The notes beneath the pieces are model-generated. The model was given only the letters and a program-made list of their open reading frames with translations. It had not been told where the DNA came from and ran no database searches. Below, one piece after another: positions 34,387 through 42,511 of a DNA stretch of 54,738 bases (its first letter is position 1; each line of letters opens with the position of its first letter). A program made the position numbers and the translations under genes. The DNA comes from Agathobacter sp. (GTDB taxonomy: Bacteria > Bacillota > Clostridia > Lachnospirales > Lachnospiraceae), in assembly GCA_017409825.1 (NCBI GenBank), contig JAFQRZ010000032.1:1-54738 (forward strand), read 5' to 3'.

Positions 34387-35208
34387 ATGGATTTACGAAG
34401 CTTACATTTGTACGATATGCATACACATACCCACTTTTCCGGAGACAGTGAAGCAATGCCTTCTGCTATGGCACAAAAAGCCTGTGACCTAGGTTTGACC
34501 GGCATCTGTTTTACAGATCATCTAGATATTGATTACAAAGAAACACCCGGGCTCTTTGATTTGGATATTCCTGCTTATAAAAAAGAAATTTTACAGGTAA
34601 AAGAACAGTTTACTGAAAAACTGGATATCGGCTGGGGCATTGAGCTTGGACTACAGCCCTATCTGGCAGAGAAAAACGCACAGGTTATCGCAGAAAATGA
34701 TTTTGACTTTGTCATCGGCTCTACCCATGTAGTAAAGCAGATTGATATCTACTTTCCACCTTATTATGAGGGCCGCAAGGAAGATGACTGTTATCTCGAA
34801 TATTTCGAAGAAACCTTGAAAAATGCTCAATCTGATGTAGATTTCGACGTATACGGACATTTGGATTATGTCGTTCGCTACGGTCCAAATAAGAATAAAT
34901 ATTATTCTTACAAGAAGTTTGCGGATATCATAGATGAAATCCTGCGCACCTTGATTGCAAAAGGCAAAGGAATCGAACTCAACATGGCTGGTTTTAAATA
35001 CGGCTTGGGTCACGCCCACCCTACTATGGAAACCTTACGAAGATATAAAGAACTCGGTGGCGAAATTATCACGATTGGTTCGGATGGACATGCACCAGAA
35101 CAGATGGCATGGGAATTTGAAAAAGCTCCTGTTATTTTAAAGGCTGCGGGATTTGATTACTTTACTGTATTTCATAATAGAAAACCTGAATTTATCAAAT
35201 TGCCATAA
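34387..35208 (+). CDS. PHP-domain phosphatase, histidinol-phosphatase (HisK/HisJ) family
   Basis: Protein of 273 residues with the PHP metal motifs: YDMHTHTHFSGDS (10-22), CFTDHLD, GSTHVV, YGHLDYVVRYG and SDGHAP near the end. Members include histidinol-phosphate phosphatase, and the length fits. His genes hisF and hisH are elsewhere in the window, but a different phosphoester substrate is possible. The ATG at 34387 has AAAGAGG; the open frame extends ten codons further upstream without a site. It is divergent from gap. Confidence 0.87.
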   Translation: MDLRSLHLYDMHTHTHFSGDSEAMPSAMAQKACDLGLTGICFTDHLDIDYKETPGLFDLDIPAYKKEILQVKEQFTEKLDIGWGIELGLQPYLAEKNAQVIAENDFDFVIGSTHVVKQIDIYFPPYYEGRKEDDCYLEYFEETLKNAQSDVDFDVYGHLDYVVRYGPNKNKYYSYKKFADIIDEILRTLIAKGKGIELNMAGFKYGLGHAHPTMETLRRYKELGGEIITIGSDGHAPEQMAWEFEKAPVILKAAGFDYFTVFHNRKPEFIKLP

Positions 35209-35226
35209 GAACTACATAAACACAAA

Positions 35227-35265
35227 AAATCCTAGATAGTTCAAATTTTAAACCATCTAGGATTT
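35227..35265. terminator. Bidirectional terminator after the PHP gene
   Basis: Stem AAATCCTAGAT (35227-35237) with ATCTAGGATTT (35255-35265), T-rich on both sides, between the convergent PHP gene and the small acidic gene. Its left arm and surroundings (22 bases) are identical to the terminator at 41333. Confidence 0.8.
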
Positions 35266-35279
35266 ATTTTTATCTTCTT

Positions 35280-35570
35280 TTATTCTGGAATCCGGCATTC
35301 TCCAAATTCTATTTCACCTGTAGCCATATCCACATCACAATGAGCAAAATATGGCCAATCTTTCTTTGATGTCAGTATCAAGTAATCAACCTTTTCAATA
35401 TCATATTCATGTGCTGGTTCATCACTTACTCCAACAAAACATTCCATTTTACCATCTACTTCTCCATACGCAGAGGTGGAATTATCATTATGTGCTCGAC
35501 AAAATTCATATCCGACTTTATCGATACACGCACGAATACCAATGTTTTTTGCTTCTTCAAAAGTTAACAT
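35280..35570 (-). CDS. Small acidic protein, possible immunity partner
   Basis: Protein of 96 residues, acidic, no signal peptide. Visible features are LTFEEAKNIGI at the start, GYEFCRAHNDNS, FVGVSDEPAHEYD and CDVDMATGEIEF at the end. It is compact and beta-rich, like many immunity proteins of polymorphic toxins, but I do not recognise the family. The ATG at 35570 has GGAGG; a start at 35585 overlaps the upstream stop. It follows the JAB-like gene directly, which suggests the two work as a pair. Confidence 0.6.
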   Translation of the reverse strand: MLTFEEAKNIGIRACIDKVGYEFCRAHNDNSTSAYGEVDGKMECFVGVSDEPAHEYDIEKVDYLILTSKKDWPYFAHCDVDMATGEIEFGECRIPE

Positions 35571-35584
35571 AATCCTTACCTCCA

Positions 35585-36058
35585 TTATATTTCATCAAAC
35601 ATATCCGCTTTAAAAGCCCTCACTTTCCCTGTAATATACGAATCAATTAGGCTTTCTTTCTGTTCTATATATCTTAGAAACTCCCTATCATCAAATGATG
35701 GGTCAATAATATTATAATCCGCATGTGAGTGAACTACAAGTCTTAATTTCTTGGTCTTCAAAAGTAAAATAAGCTCTTCGTCGAAATAACAATGCTCTGA
35801 TACTCCATGAAATAATATATCTCGTGTTTTACCTCTTAGTAACGCAAACTCATCATGCGTCGCCGCAGACAAATATGCAACATCTTTCACAGTCACACTT
35901 TCTCGTTCCAGAGCAACCCAATCATTTTGCTTGGGCACACGATTCAATAGTTCTTGCCTATGTTTATTCAGCCCAGCTTCCCCCAAACGCACCGCCTCTA
36001 AAGATATTCTAGTTGATTCGCTGGATGATAATTTTCGTTTCTCTTTCGTATCTATCAT
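35585..36058 (-). CDS. JAB/JAMM-like domain protein, possible polymorphic-toxin module
   Basis: Protein of 157 residues. The C-terminal part has HGVSEHCYF followed by VVHSHADYNIIDPSFDD, which resembles the JAMM metalloprotease pattern (Glu, then HxH, eight residues, SxxD). The N-terminal 60 residues are helical and charged with no signal peptide. Single JAB domains of this kind occur as C-terminal parts of polymorphic toxins and in small stand-alone genes. GGGAGG six bases before the ATG. The small acidic gene follows immediately. The domain call rests on one motif. Confidence 0.5.
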   Translation of the reverse strand: MIDTKEKRKLSSSESTRISLEAVRLGEAGLNKHRQELLNRVPKQNDWVALERESVTVKDVAYLSAATHDEFALLRGKTRDILFHGVSEHCYFDEELILLLKTKKLRLVVHSHADYNIIDPSFDDREFLRYIEQKESLIDSYITGKVRAFKADMFDEI

Positions 36059-36103
36059 CTTAACCTCCCAAACACTTTTTAATAGCGTAACATGAAAATT
36101 AGA

Positions 36104-36136
36104 AAAAGTCAGGTCGCGAATCGCGACTTGACTTTT
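36104..36136 (-). terminator. Terminator after the transglutaminase-like surface protein
   Basis: Fifteen-pair stem (36104-36118 with 36122-36136, one G-T pair) and a three-base loop, ending in T5 on the minus strand, 31 bp past the stop at 36168. Confidence 0.85.
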
Positions 36137-36167
36137 ATCTATAAATATGCTATTAGCATTATTCGTT

Positions 36168-38765
36168 TTAACTCAATTTCTTATATTTCTTTCCAGTTAA
36201 CAACAATGTCATTCCTAAGAACAGAATTGTAATATACACTCCTATCAAGCTCTTATCCGCAGTTTCTGGTACCACAACATCTGTCTCATTCGACGCCAAT
36301 GTTCTAGCAAAATCATTGTCTAATACAGATACCGTTGCATCTGCTAAAGAAGTCTCATCTTTCTCTATATTTGTTAAATTATTATCCATAACAAAATACG
36401 TAGAACAGTGCGTGATGGTATACTCAATATATCCATCTTTCACTTCCAATGGCTTTCCACCAATACGGAACACTTTATCCTTTTCTTCATCATAATAATA
36501 CAACCATACCTTGTGCCCATCCTTATAGGTATCACCGACATAATTTCGAATCGTTGCAGGTCCTGGCAACTCTCCATGATGTGCAAACTCAATACACAAC
36601 ATGTCCTCATCACCAACATGATTTTTAATATGGTGTTTCTTATCGTCTGCAATTCGGATATCTAAGTCGATTTCCATATCTCGATTTTCCAACTCTTTGT
36701 TAGAAAACGTCCACGAATACTTGATTTTACCATTCTCTTTATCTTTTACACCGATAGTAACATCTTTATCATGTTTGCCCATAGATTCAAATACATCCTT
36801 ATCAATTTTGTTTGAATCTGGTGCAACAACCTCTACGTGTTTATCCTCTTCTTTCTCAATCTGCTCCTTTGTTTCTTCGCCCAATTTATCGGAATCTACT
36901 TCTGGAATCACTGGTGCTTCTGGCTCTACTGGGATTTCTGGCTCTGTAACTACTTCTTCCAAAAACCAAGTAATTTCATTGCTTCCGTCACATAAATTCT
37001 CAACGGAATACCATACTGTATTTTCTGTAATACCTTCAGAATCAGCTAAAATATAGCCTTCTGGAATTCGATAGTATATTTCTACCATAGAATATTCCTT
37101 ATCCTCATATACAAAAGAATTTCCACGATAAGAGAGTTTAAAATCACCTGCACCAACTAGCGATTCCTCAATTAGAACTTTATTAGCATCCTCTATTTCA
37201 TTACACAGACTAATTTCTACTTTTGTTTCCTCTACTGTAAAACCATTCACCGTAACGAATTGATAAGAAAATACTTCTTCAAATAATGCCTCAACCACTG
37301 TTATCACACAAGAATCACTAAGCCCGCTTCCATCTGCAAATTCTGCAATAATAATTGCGGTTCCTTCTTTTAATGCAGTTATTTTGCCTCGATTATCTAC
37401 TGTAACCACACTTTCATCAGTGCTTTCCCAGAAAAAATTAGAAAACTCTGAGGATGTTTTATCTGTGACAGTATCAAACGTATAGGTTTTTCCTATCTCA
37501 AGCTCAATATCGTCGCCAATCGTCAGTTCTGATACAAAATCATCTACATATAAAACTATAAAATAACCGATTTCATATCCTTTATTTACATCTGTAATCC
37601 AGCATTCTATATCAGCTCTACCTTTGCCCACCGCATGTAATACACCATTTTCATCAATGGTAATAACATCTGGATTTTGCGTTTTCCACTCAATAGTGTA
37701 TTCCTGCATGTCTACAAATGGTGCAATCTCAAATGAAGTTCCATTTTCTACCACCATACGTCCATCCTTCATTTTGTACTTACCATCCAGCTGTGAAACA
37801 TTAAACGGCTCCCCATTTGCACCAAAGTAATATAATGTGTCCTCCATTCTCACCGCATAATTGGTAATATTACACATACTATCCTTGAAATACAAAACTC
37901 GTCCATCAAAATTAGACACCCAGCCACTTTTATTAAATTCCATTAAAACCGATTCTTCCGTTTCGATATATTTAAAACGAGAAACCGAGCCATCTTCGTA
38001 ATCCCACCAGGCCTTACTCAAGCCAGCAACCCTTGAAGAACCAACAGAATACCCATTCAAGTCTTCTTGTATTACAACGCCCTCGTCAATAATAAGTGTA
38101 TAATACCAAGTAGCAATTTCCTCCTTTGTACACAACCATCTTTCATTGCAAGTGTCTAACAGTTGCCAGCAGCCCTCATTATATGCCAACACCCAGGCAC
38201 GTCGTGCATGCTGACCAGAAATCGAATCCTCGTACATCATTTCTTCTGAAAGCTCGGTATATGTGTTTCCCGTATATCCTTCCACAACTACTGCTGGAAC
38301 ACCTGCACTTCTAAGCAATTGGCACATCAAATTTGCCTGTCCATCACTATCGGCACCTCTCACATGATATACATCCAATGGATAATATACCCCATAATGA
38401 CTACCTTCCACATCATTTACAGATTCGTTCATCCAATTATAGATTGCTTCAATAGGTGAAATCTCTGGTTCCGCTTCTACGATTTCTGCTGCAATTTCTT
38501 TGAATTTTTCATGTTCTTCTTCGCTTGAAGACAGTGGTACAAGGGCTAGCTGTGGATACTTTTCTATATAATTCTCATCAAGGAATTCCACTGTTGCCTC
38601 GTAATTTGCTACTGCTCCCTCATAGCAACCTTCCAAGATGCCAGCCACATCTTCTGCAGCAGAATAATTATTTTGTTCGCCATAATTTGTTCCTAACTGA
38701 AAAAGCACTATGGCTACAACCATTAATAAACTTATTATTCTCAAACCTTTTATTCTTGTATACAT
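36168..38765 (-). CDS. Surface protein with inactive-looking transglutaminase domain and Ig-like repeats
   Basis: Protein of 865 residues. An N-terminal signal or anchor (about 8-25) is followed by a transglutaminase-like domain (about 60-210). There the usual Cys position reads SDGQA (S140) and the usual His of HAW reads RAW (R189); only the Asp in LLDT (D204) remains. Then come BIG2-type Ig-like domains (about 350-490; WESTDESVVTVDNRGKITA), a Pro/Glu linker (about 595-620) and a beta-rich module shared with the next protein (ITHCSTYFVMDN). The end is a sorting-type signal VVPETADKS, a membrane helix and a basic tail. GGAGAG precedes the ATG. It is 18 bp after the 694-residue surface protein, in one operon. 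No sortase gene is in the window. Confidence 0.8.
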   Translation of the reverse strand: MYTRIKGLRIISLLMVVAIVLFQLGTNYGEQNNYSAAEDVAGILEGCYEGAVANYEATVEFLDENYIEKYPQLALVPLSSSEEEHEKFKEIAAEIVEAEPEISPIEAIYNWMNESVNDVEGSHYGVYYPLDVYHVRGADSDGQANLMCQLLRSAGVPAVVVEGYTGNTYTELSEEMMYEDSISGQHARRAWVLAYNEGCWQLLDTCNERWLCTKEEIATWYYTLIIDEGVVIQEDLNGYSVGSSRVAGLSKAWWDYEDGSVSRFKYIETEESVLMEFNKSGWVSNFDGRVLYFKDSMCNITNYAVRMEDTLYYFGANGEPFNVSQLDGKYKMKDGRMVVENGTSFEIAPFVDMQEYTIEWKTQNPDVITIDENGVLHAVGKGRADIECWITDVNKGYEIGYFIVLYVDDFVSELTIGDDIELEIGKTYTFDTVTDKTSSEFSNFFWESTDESVVTVDNRGKITALKEGTAIIIAEFADGSGLSDSCVITVVEALFEEVFSYQFVTVNGFTVEETKVEISLCNEIEDANKVLIEESLVGAGDFKLSYRGNSFVYEDKEYSMVEIYYRIPEGYILADSEGITENTVWYSVENLCDGSNEITWFLEEVVTEPEIPVEPEAPVIPEVDSDKLGEETKEQIEKEEDKHVEVVAPDSNKIDKDVFESMGKHDKDVTIGVKDKENGKIKYSWTFSNKELENRDMEIDLDIRIADDKKHHIKNHVGDEDMLCIEFAHHGELPGPATIRNYVGDTYKDGHKVWLYYYDEEKDKVFRIGGKPLEVKDGYIEYTITHCSTYFVMDNNLTNIEKDETSLADATVSVLDNDFARTLASNETDVVVPETADKSLIGVYITILFLGMTLLLTGKKYKKLS

Positions 38766-38783
38766 TTTCCAATCTCTCCATAA

Positions 38784-40868
38784 CTAAATCAAGTTGCGTT
38801 TTCTTGCCATAAATACACAACCTATACCAAGTAATAAAACTAAACCATACATCATGAAAGTCGAGTCATCCCCTGTATCTGGAACATTTACATTCTCTGG
38901 CAATAATTCTGTCGTTACGATGTAATCAGAGCAATGTGTCATGGTAAATGTAGCAAAACCTTCTTTAATCGCAGATTCATCTATATATTCGAAATCTTTC
39001 CTATCTGGATTAAAGTAATAAAGGTAAACTATCTGCCCTTCCGTCACATCCTCTTTTCCCAAATTTGAATTTTGGATATCTAAAGTAACCTCTGCCTTTC
39101 CTGGCAATCCTCCGTCAAAATCAAAGGAAACTGTCGTATATTTAAAATCAGCAGTCACTTTGACATCTTCCACACATTTGTTTACTTCGTCAATTTGAAC
39201 ATCTACATGAACCGTTGGAAGAAAATCCATTACATATTCAATCTTATCAAATGCCCAATTTACAAAGCTTGACTTATCACTTTCTTCTACTTTAATATTT
39301 AATGAGCCCTCCTGCTCCTTTACTTCCTCCAGCACATCTTCTTCCACCACTTCATCTGTCACAATATCTGTTGGAATATCTGCTGGAATATCTGCTGGAG
39401 TATCCTCTTTTGGCGTAGTAAGACTTTCTGGCAACGCTTTATCGGAAACCACATAGGTACCTCGCTGGTTGATTTCAATTTGAAGTGCAGCTTGGTCTTC
39501 CATTTCCATATAAATTGCTTTCGCATCCGATGCTAACACAAATACATCTTTTTCTATGTCATAATAGTAAATATGCTTATCTGCAAATTGAATATCGCTT
39601 GTTTCATCTACTTCTGGAATTGTGAAAGTACCTGTTTCAAGTATTCCGAATGTCGTTAAATTTTCTTGCTGCCCAGTTCCTAAAATTTCATATTGAACAT
39701 ATCCATTCTCAATTCCAGACACTATCAATTTATCTATAATCGACTGGCTATTGTTCTTTTTTAGTTCAAAACTAAACGCTTCATCTGATGAAACTTGTTC
39801 AATTCCAACCCCTTGTACAACACCTTGATATAAATTGTAACTTGCATACTCCAATGATGCACCCAACTCGCTCAAAGTATCCATAACCTTTGCTGGAAGT
39901 TCTGGCAACTTTTCTTCTTTTACGCCTATGGTAACCTTTGGCTTATCTTCTTTCGTTACATAAGAAAGTGCTTCTAATATGATATCTTCATCTAAATCTA
40001 TATCTTTAAAATCAAGTTTAACACTCGTGTAATCCAATTCTCCGTATTTATAAAATTTGTAAACAGCATAATATTGATTATCAATAACCAATTCAGAATG
40101 AATCGATTCTTCTAATCTACTATCTCCATCTGACATATCCTCTACATAATAGTAAGTATCTGTGTAACCATTCTCGGCATCATATGTTATCGAATATGTA
40201 TTATCACCATTGTAATTTTCATAATTCTCTGGCAAATCAATCTCAATTGTAAGATATGTATATTCCATATCGTTATAAATCAGTACATTCTTTTCTTCAT
40301 TATAAACTACAGAATATTCCGCTTTTCCTGTTGTGCTTTCTGCAATAACTACTTTGTCTTCGTCCGTATTATGCAAAACAACTTTTATCAATGTTCCATC
40401 AACCACTTCATCCTTTTCAGAATATACCTTAAACTCCTTAATCGACAAATCATCTATTATATACATATATCCTGCTGATATATTCAAATCTTTTGCTTCA
40501 AAAACATCTACAAATTCATTTTCTCCAGTATAATATGCATATCCATCCGGCAAATCAAATTCAACTCTGAGATAAGCATATTCGTTACCATGATATACAA
40601 TCGCAGTCTCTGTTTCATTATGATACATCTCATTTGCATCAATATCTACTTTTCCATCTGTAGATTCTGCAACTACAATTTCATCATCTTCTGTATTATA
40701 CAATACAACTGCAACCTTCGCACCATCTACAACAGTTCTATCTTCTGTTTCCACATAAAACCCCGTATATCCTAAACATGTTGTTTCCCCAGCCAATGCT
40801 GTCGTTGGCAACATTCCTATAAGCATACACATCATTATGAGCATCCCCAAAAGTTTTCTTAATTTCAT
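38784..40868 (-). CDS. Sortase-anchored surface protein with repeated beta modules
   Basis: Protein of 694 residues. Signal peptide about 1-27 (ending TTALA), two copies of a roughly 85-residue module (VVDGAKVAVVLYNTEDDE and VVDGTLIKVVLHNTDEDK), further beta-rich regions, a Pro/Glu/Val linker (about 470-510), a TMTHCSDYIV module like the neighbour's, then NVPDTGDDS, a membrane helix and a basic end. This is a sortase signal of the PxTGD type. The ATG at 40868 has AAGGAGG; the frame is open 13 codons further. First gene of a two-gene operon, divergent from an XRE regulator. Ligand unknown; adhesion or wall function is inferred. Confidence 0.82.
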   Translation of the reverse strand: MKLRKLLGMLIMMCMLIGMLPTTALAGETTCLGYTGFYVETEDRTVVDGAKVAVVLYNTEDDEIVVAESTDGKVDIDANEMYHNETETAIVYHGNEYAYLRVEFDLPDGYAYYTGENEFVDVFEAKDLNISAGYMYIIDDLSIKEFKVYSEKDEVVDGTLIKVVLHNTDEDKVVIAESTTGKAEYSVVYNEEKNVLIYNDMEYTYLTIEIDLPENYENYNGDNTYSITYDAENGYTDTYYYVEDMSDGDSRLEESIHSELVIDNQYYAVYKFYKYGELDYTSVKLDFKDIDLDEDIILEALSYVTKEDKPKVTIGVKEEKLPELPAKVMDTLSELGASLEYASYNLYQGVVQGVGIEQVSSDEAFSFELKKNNSQSIIDKLIVSGIENGYVQYEILGTGQQENLTTFGILETGTFTIPEVDETSDIQFADKHIYYYDIEKDVFVLASDAKAIYMEMEDQAALQIEINQRGTYVVSDKALPESLTTPKEDTPADIPADIPTDIVTDEVVEEDVLEEVKEQEGSLNIKVEESDKSSFVNWAFDKIEYVMDFLPTVHVDVQIDEVNKCVEDVKVTADFKYTTVSFDFDGGLPGKAEVTLDIQNSNLGKEDVTEGQIVYLYYFNPDRKDFEYIDESAIKEGFATFTMTHCSDYIVTTELLPENVNVPDTGDDSTFMMYGLVLLLGIGCVFMARKRNLI

Positions 40869-40919
40869 TTCGTAATCCTCCTTATAATTATAAGCAATAT
40901 ATTGCACCTATTTTCATTC

Positions 40920-40948
40920 ATTATATATCTAATCCACTTATTTTTCAA
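40920..40948 (-). promoter_or_regulatory. Promoter of the two-gene surface protein operon
   Basis: TTGAAA (40943-40948), 17-bp spacer and TATAAT (40920-40925) on the minus strand, 52 bp before the ATG. Unlike the promoter at 53927, no palindrome lies in the spacer. Confidence 0.7.
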
Positions 40949-41070
40949 CATTTTTATATTCATTTTATTACTCATAGCAATTTATAACTAATATTCAACA
41001 AATTACATAGGCATTAAAATCTTTAATAAAGGAAAACATATATGAAACAATAGAATTAAGAGGTGTAAAT

Positions 41071-41340
41071 TTGATTAACTACGAGCCATTTTGGGCAACT
41101 TTAAAAGAAAAAGAAATCACGAAATATCAACTCATTTATCATTGGGGAATTTCGAGCAATACCTTAAGAAGAATGAAACATAATGAAGCTATCAGCAGCA
41201 CAACACTTAACGAACTTTGTTTGATACTTGATTGTAATATTTCTCAAATCATGCATTTCAATGCTACCACCGAGGAGCTTGATCATATAGAAAAAAAACG
41301 AATGGAAATTAAAAGCAAAGCAAAAAACAAAAAATCCTAG
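41071..41340 (+). CDS. Small XRE-family (YozG-type) DNA-binding protein
   Basis: Protein of 89 residues with a Cro/C1-type helix-turn-helix: TKYQLIYHWGISSNTLRRMK (helices 1-3) and TTLNELCLILDCNISQIM. A charged C-terminal helix (about 68-89) follows. It starts with TTG at 41071, six bases after GAGGTG. It is divergent from the surface protein operon, with about 200 bp between, and may control it. The stop codon lies inside the terminator stem. Confidence 0.88.
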   Translation: MINYEPFWATLKEKEITKYQLIYHWGISSNTLRRMKHNEAISSTTLNELCLILDCNISQIMHFNATTEELDHIEKKRMEIKSKAKNKKS

Positions 41341-41367
41341 ATAGTTCACCATAAACTATCTAGGATT
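41333..41367. terminator. Bidirectional terminator between XRE and chemoreceptor genes
   Basis: Perfect 14-bp stem AATCCTAGATAGTT (41333-41346) with its complement (41354-41367). It serves the convergent XRE and chemoreceptor genes and shares 22 bases with the terminator at 35227. Confidence 0.85.
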
Positions 41368-41390
41368 CATTTTATTATATATACTCTATT

Positions 41391-42344
41391 TTATCTCAGT
41401 TTCGCAACTTCTGCTGTCAAGCCCTGAATGTTATGCACAAGGCTTTCAGTATTCGTCGTCACATCAGCGATACCACGAGCACTTTCTTCTGCGCTTGCTT
41501 CTACGCCATCTAACGAATTGTTGATATCCTGAAGATGGGCATCAATCGCCTGTGCCATTTCATGGAACTTGCTAACTACTTCATGTACATGAATTGCGTC
41601 TGCATTATATTTCTCACCAGATTCTAAGAATTCATCATAATCAGGCACTACCTGGTCGATTACATATTCCAAAAGGGCATCCGATGATTTCACCAAATCA
41701 CCAACTGCTGAAGTTACTAACAAGTTGATGTTCTGAATGTGATTTGCTGTATTCTTAGAACGTTCTGCTAATTCACGAATTTCATCCGCAACTACCGCAA
41801 AGCCTCTACCAGCCTCACCCGCACGAGCTGCTTCAATACTAGCATTTAACGCAAGTAAGTTCGTCTGACTAGCAATTCCAAGAATGTCATTGGTCAAGCC
41901 TTCAATCTGTTCTACGCTCTTGCTTTCTTCCATCGCTTTCTTCAGTGACTCTCCAATCGGAGTAACCTTTTCGATGGTATCATTCTTATTCCATCTCGCA
42001 GACTCTACTAATGCACCAGCACTTTCTTCCATCTCTGTTGCATAGTTGTTTAAATCATCTAAATTCTCAGCTAAGTCGGAAACCTGAATATTTGCTTCTG
42101 AAGCACTTGAATTTACTGTCGTAATATTTGAAGAAATTTCTTCCATAGAAGCGGTAAGCTCCTGCATAACAGATGATACGCCTAATGCATTTTCATCTAC
42201 TTCATTTACATGTTTTAAAAGAGCTTCTTCTACTTTCTTCACATACGCTTTGTATTCTTCCAGCTCCTTATTCTTAGCCTCAAGCTCTGCTCTTAAGCTT
42301 TCCAACTCCTCATTTTTCTTAGTATTTCCTGAGAAAAGTCCCAT
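41391..42344 (-). CDS. Soluble methyl-accepting chemotaxis protein
   Basis: Protein of 317 residues without a membrane segment or recognisable sensor domain: an N-terminal coiled coil (about 10-45), then the receptor signalling hairpin. Its tip [20 protein letters not shown] and [13 protein letters not shown] bind CheA and CheW. A short four-helix C-terminal segment with a histidine-containing stretch ([18 protein letters not shown]) could hold a metal or cofactor. The ATG at 42344 is about nine bases after GGGGG; the ATG at 42353 is too close. It probably senses an intracellular signal. Confidence 0.9.
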   Translation of the reverse strand: MGLFSGNTKKNEELESLRAELEAKNKELEEYKAYVKKVEEALLKHVNEVDENALGVSSVMQELTASMEEISSNITTVNSSASEANIQVSDLAENLDDLNNYATEMEESAGALVESARWNKNDTIEKVTPIGESLKKAMEESKSVEQIEGLTNDILGIASQTNLLALNASIEAARAGEAGRGFAVVADEIRELAERSKNTANHIQNINLLVTSAVGDLVKSSDALLEYVIDQVVPDYDEFLESGEKYNADAIHVHEVVSKFHEMAQAIDAHLQDINNSLDGVEASAEESARGIADVTTNTESLVHNIQGLTAEVAKLR

Positions 42345-42397
42345 TGGTTTCATCCCCCACTTATTTTCCTAAACAAAATTAATATATTAACATGTAC

Positions 42398-42426
42398 ATT
42401 TTACCATATCTTGTATTCTTTGCCAA
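42398..42426 (-). promoter_or_regulatory. Promoter of the soluble chemoreceptor gene
   Basis: TTGGCA (42421-42426), 17-bp spacer and TAAAAT (42398-42403) with a TG extension on the minus strand. This is a housekeeping-type promoter, not sigma-28. Confidence 0.6.
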
Positions 42427-42469
42427 GTCTTTTCCATATATCTACAAAAAGATTTTTTACAACCAAATA

Positions 42470-42499
42470 AAAGCCCGACCTCTTTCGAGGTCGAGCCTT
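42470..42499 (-). terminator. Terminator after purL
   Basis: Stem of about ten pairs (42473-42482 with 42487-42496) with a GAAA loop on the minus strand and TTTTATTT after it, 13 bp past the purL stop. Confidence 0.85.
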
Positions 42500-42511
42500 T
42501 CATCTTTACCA

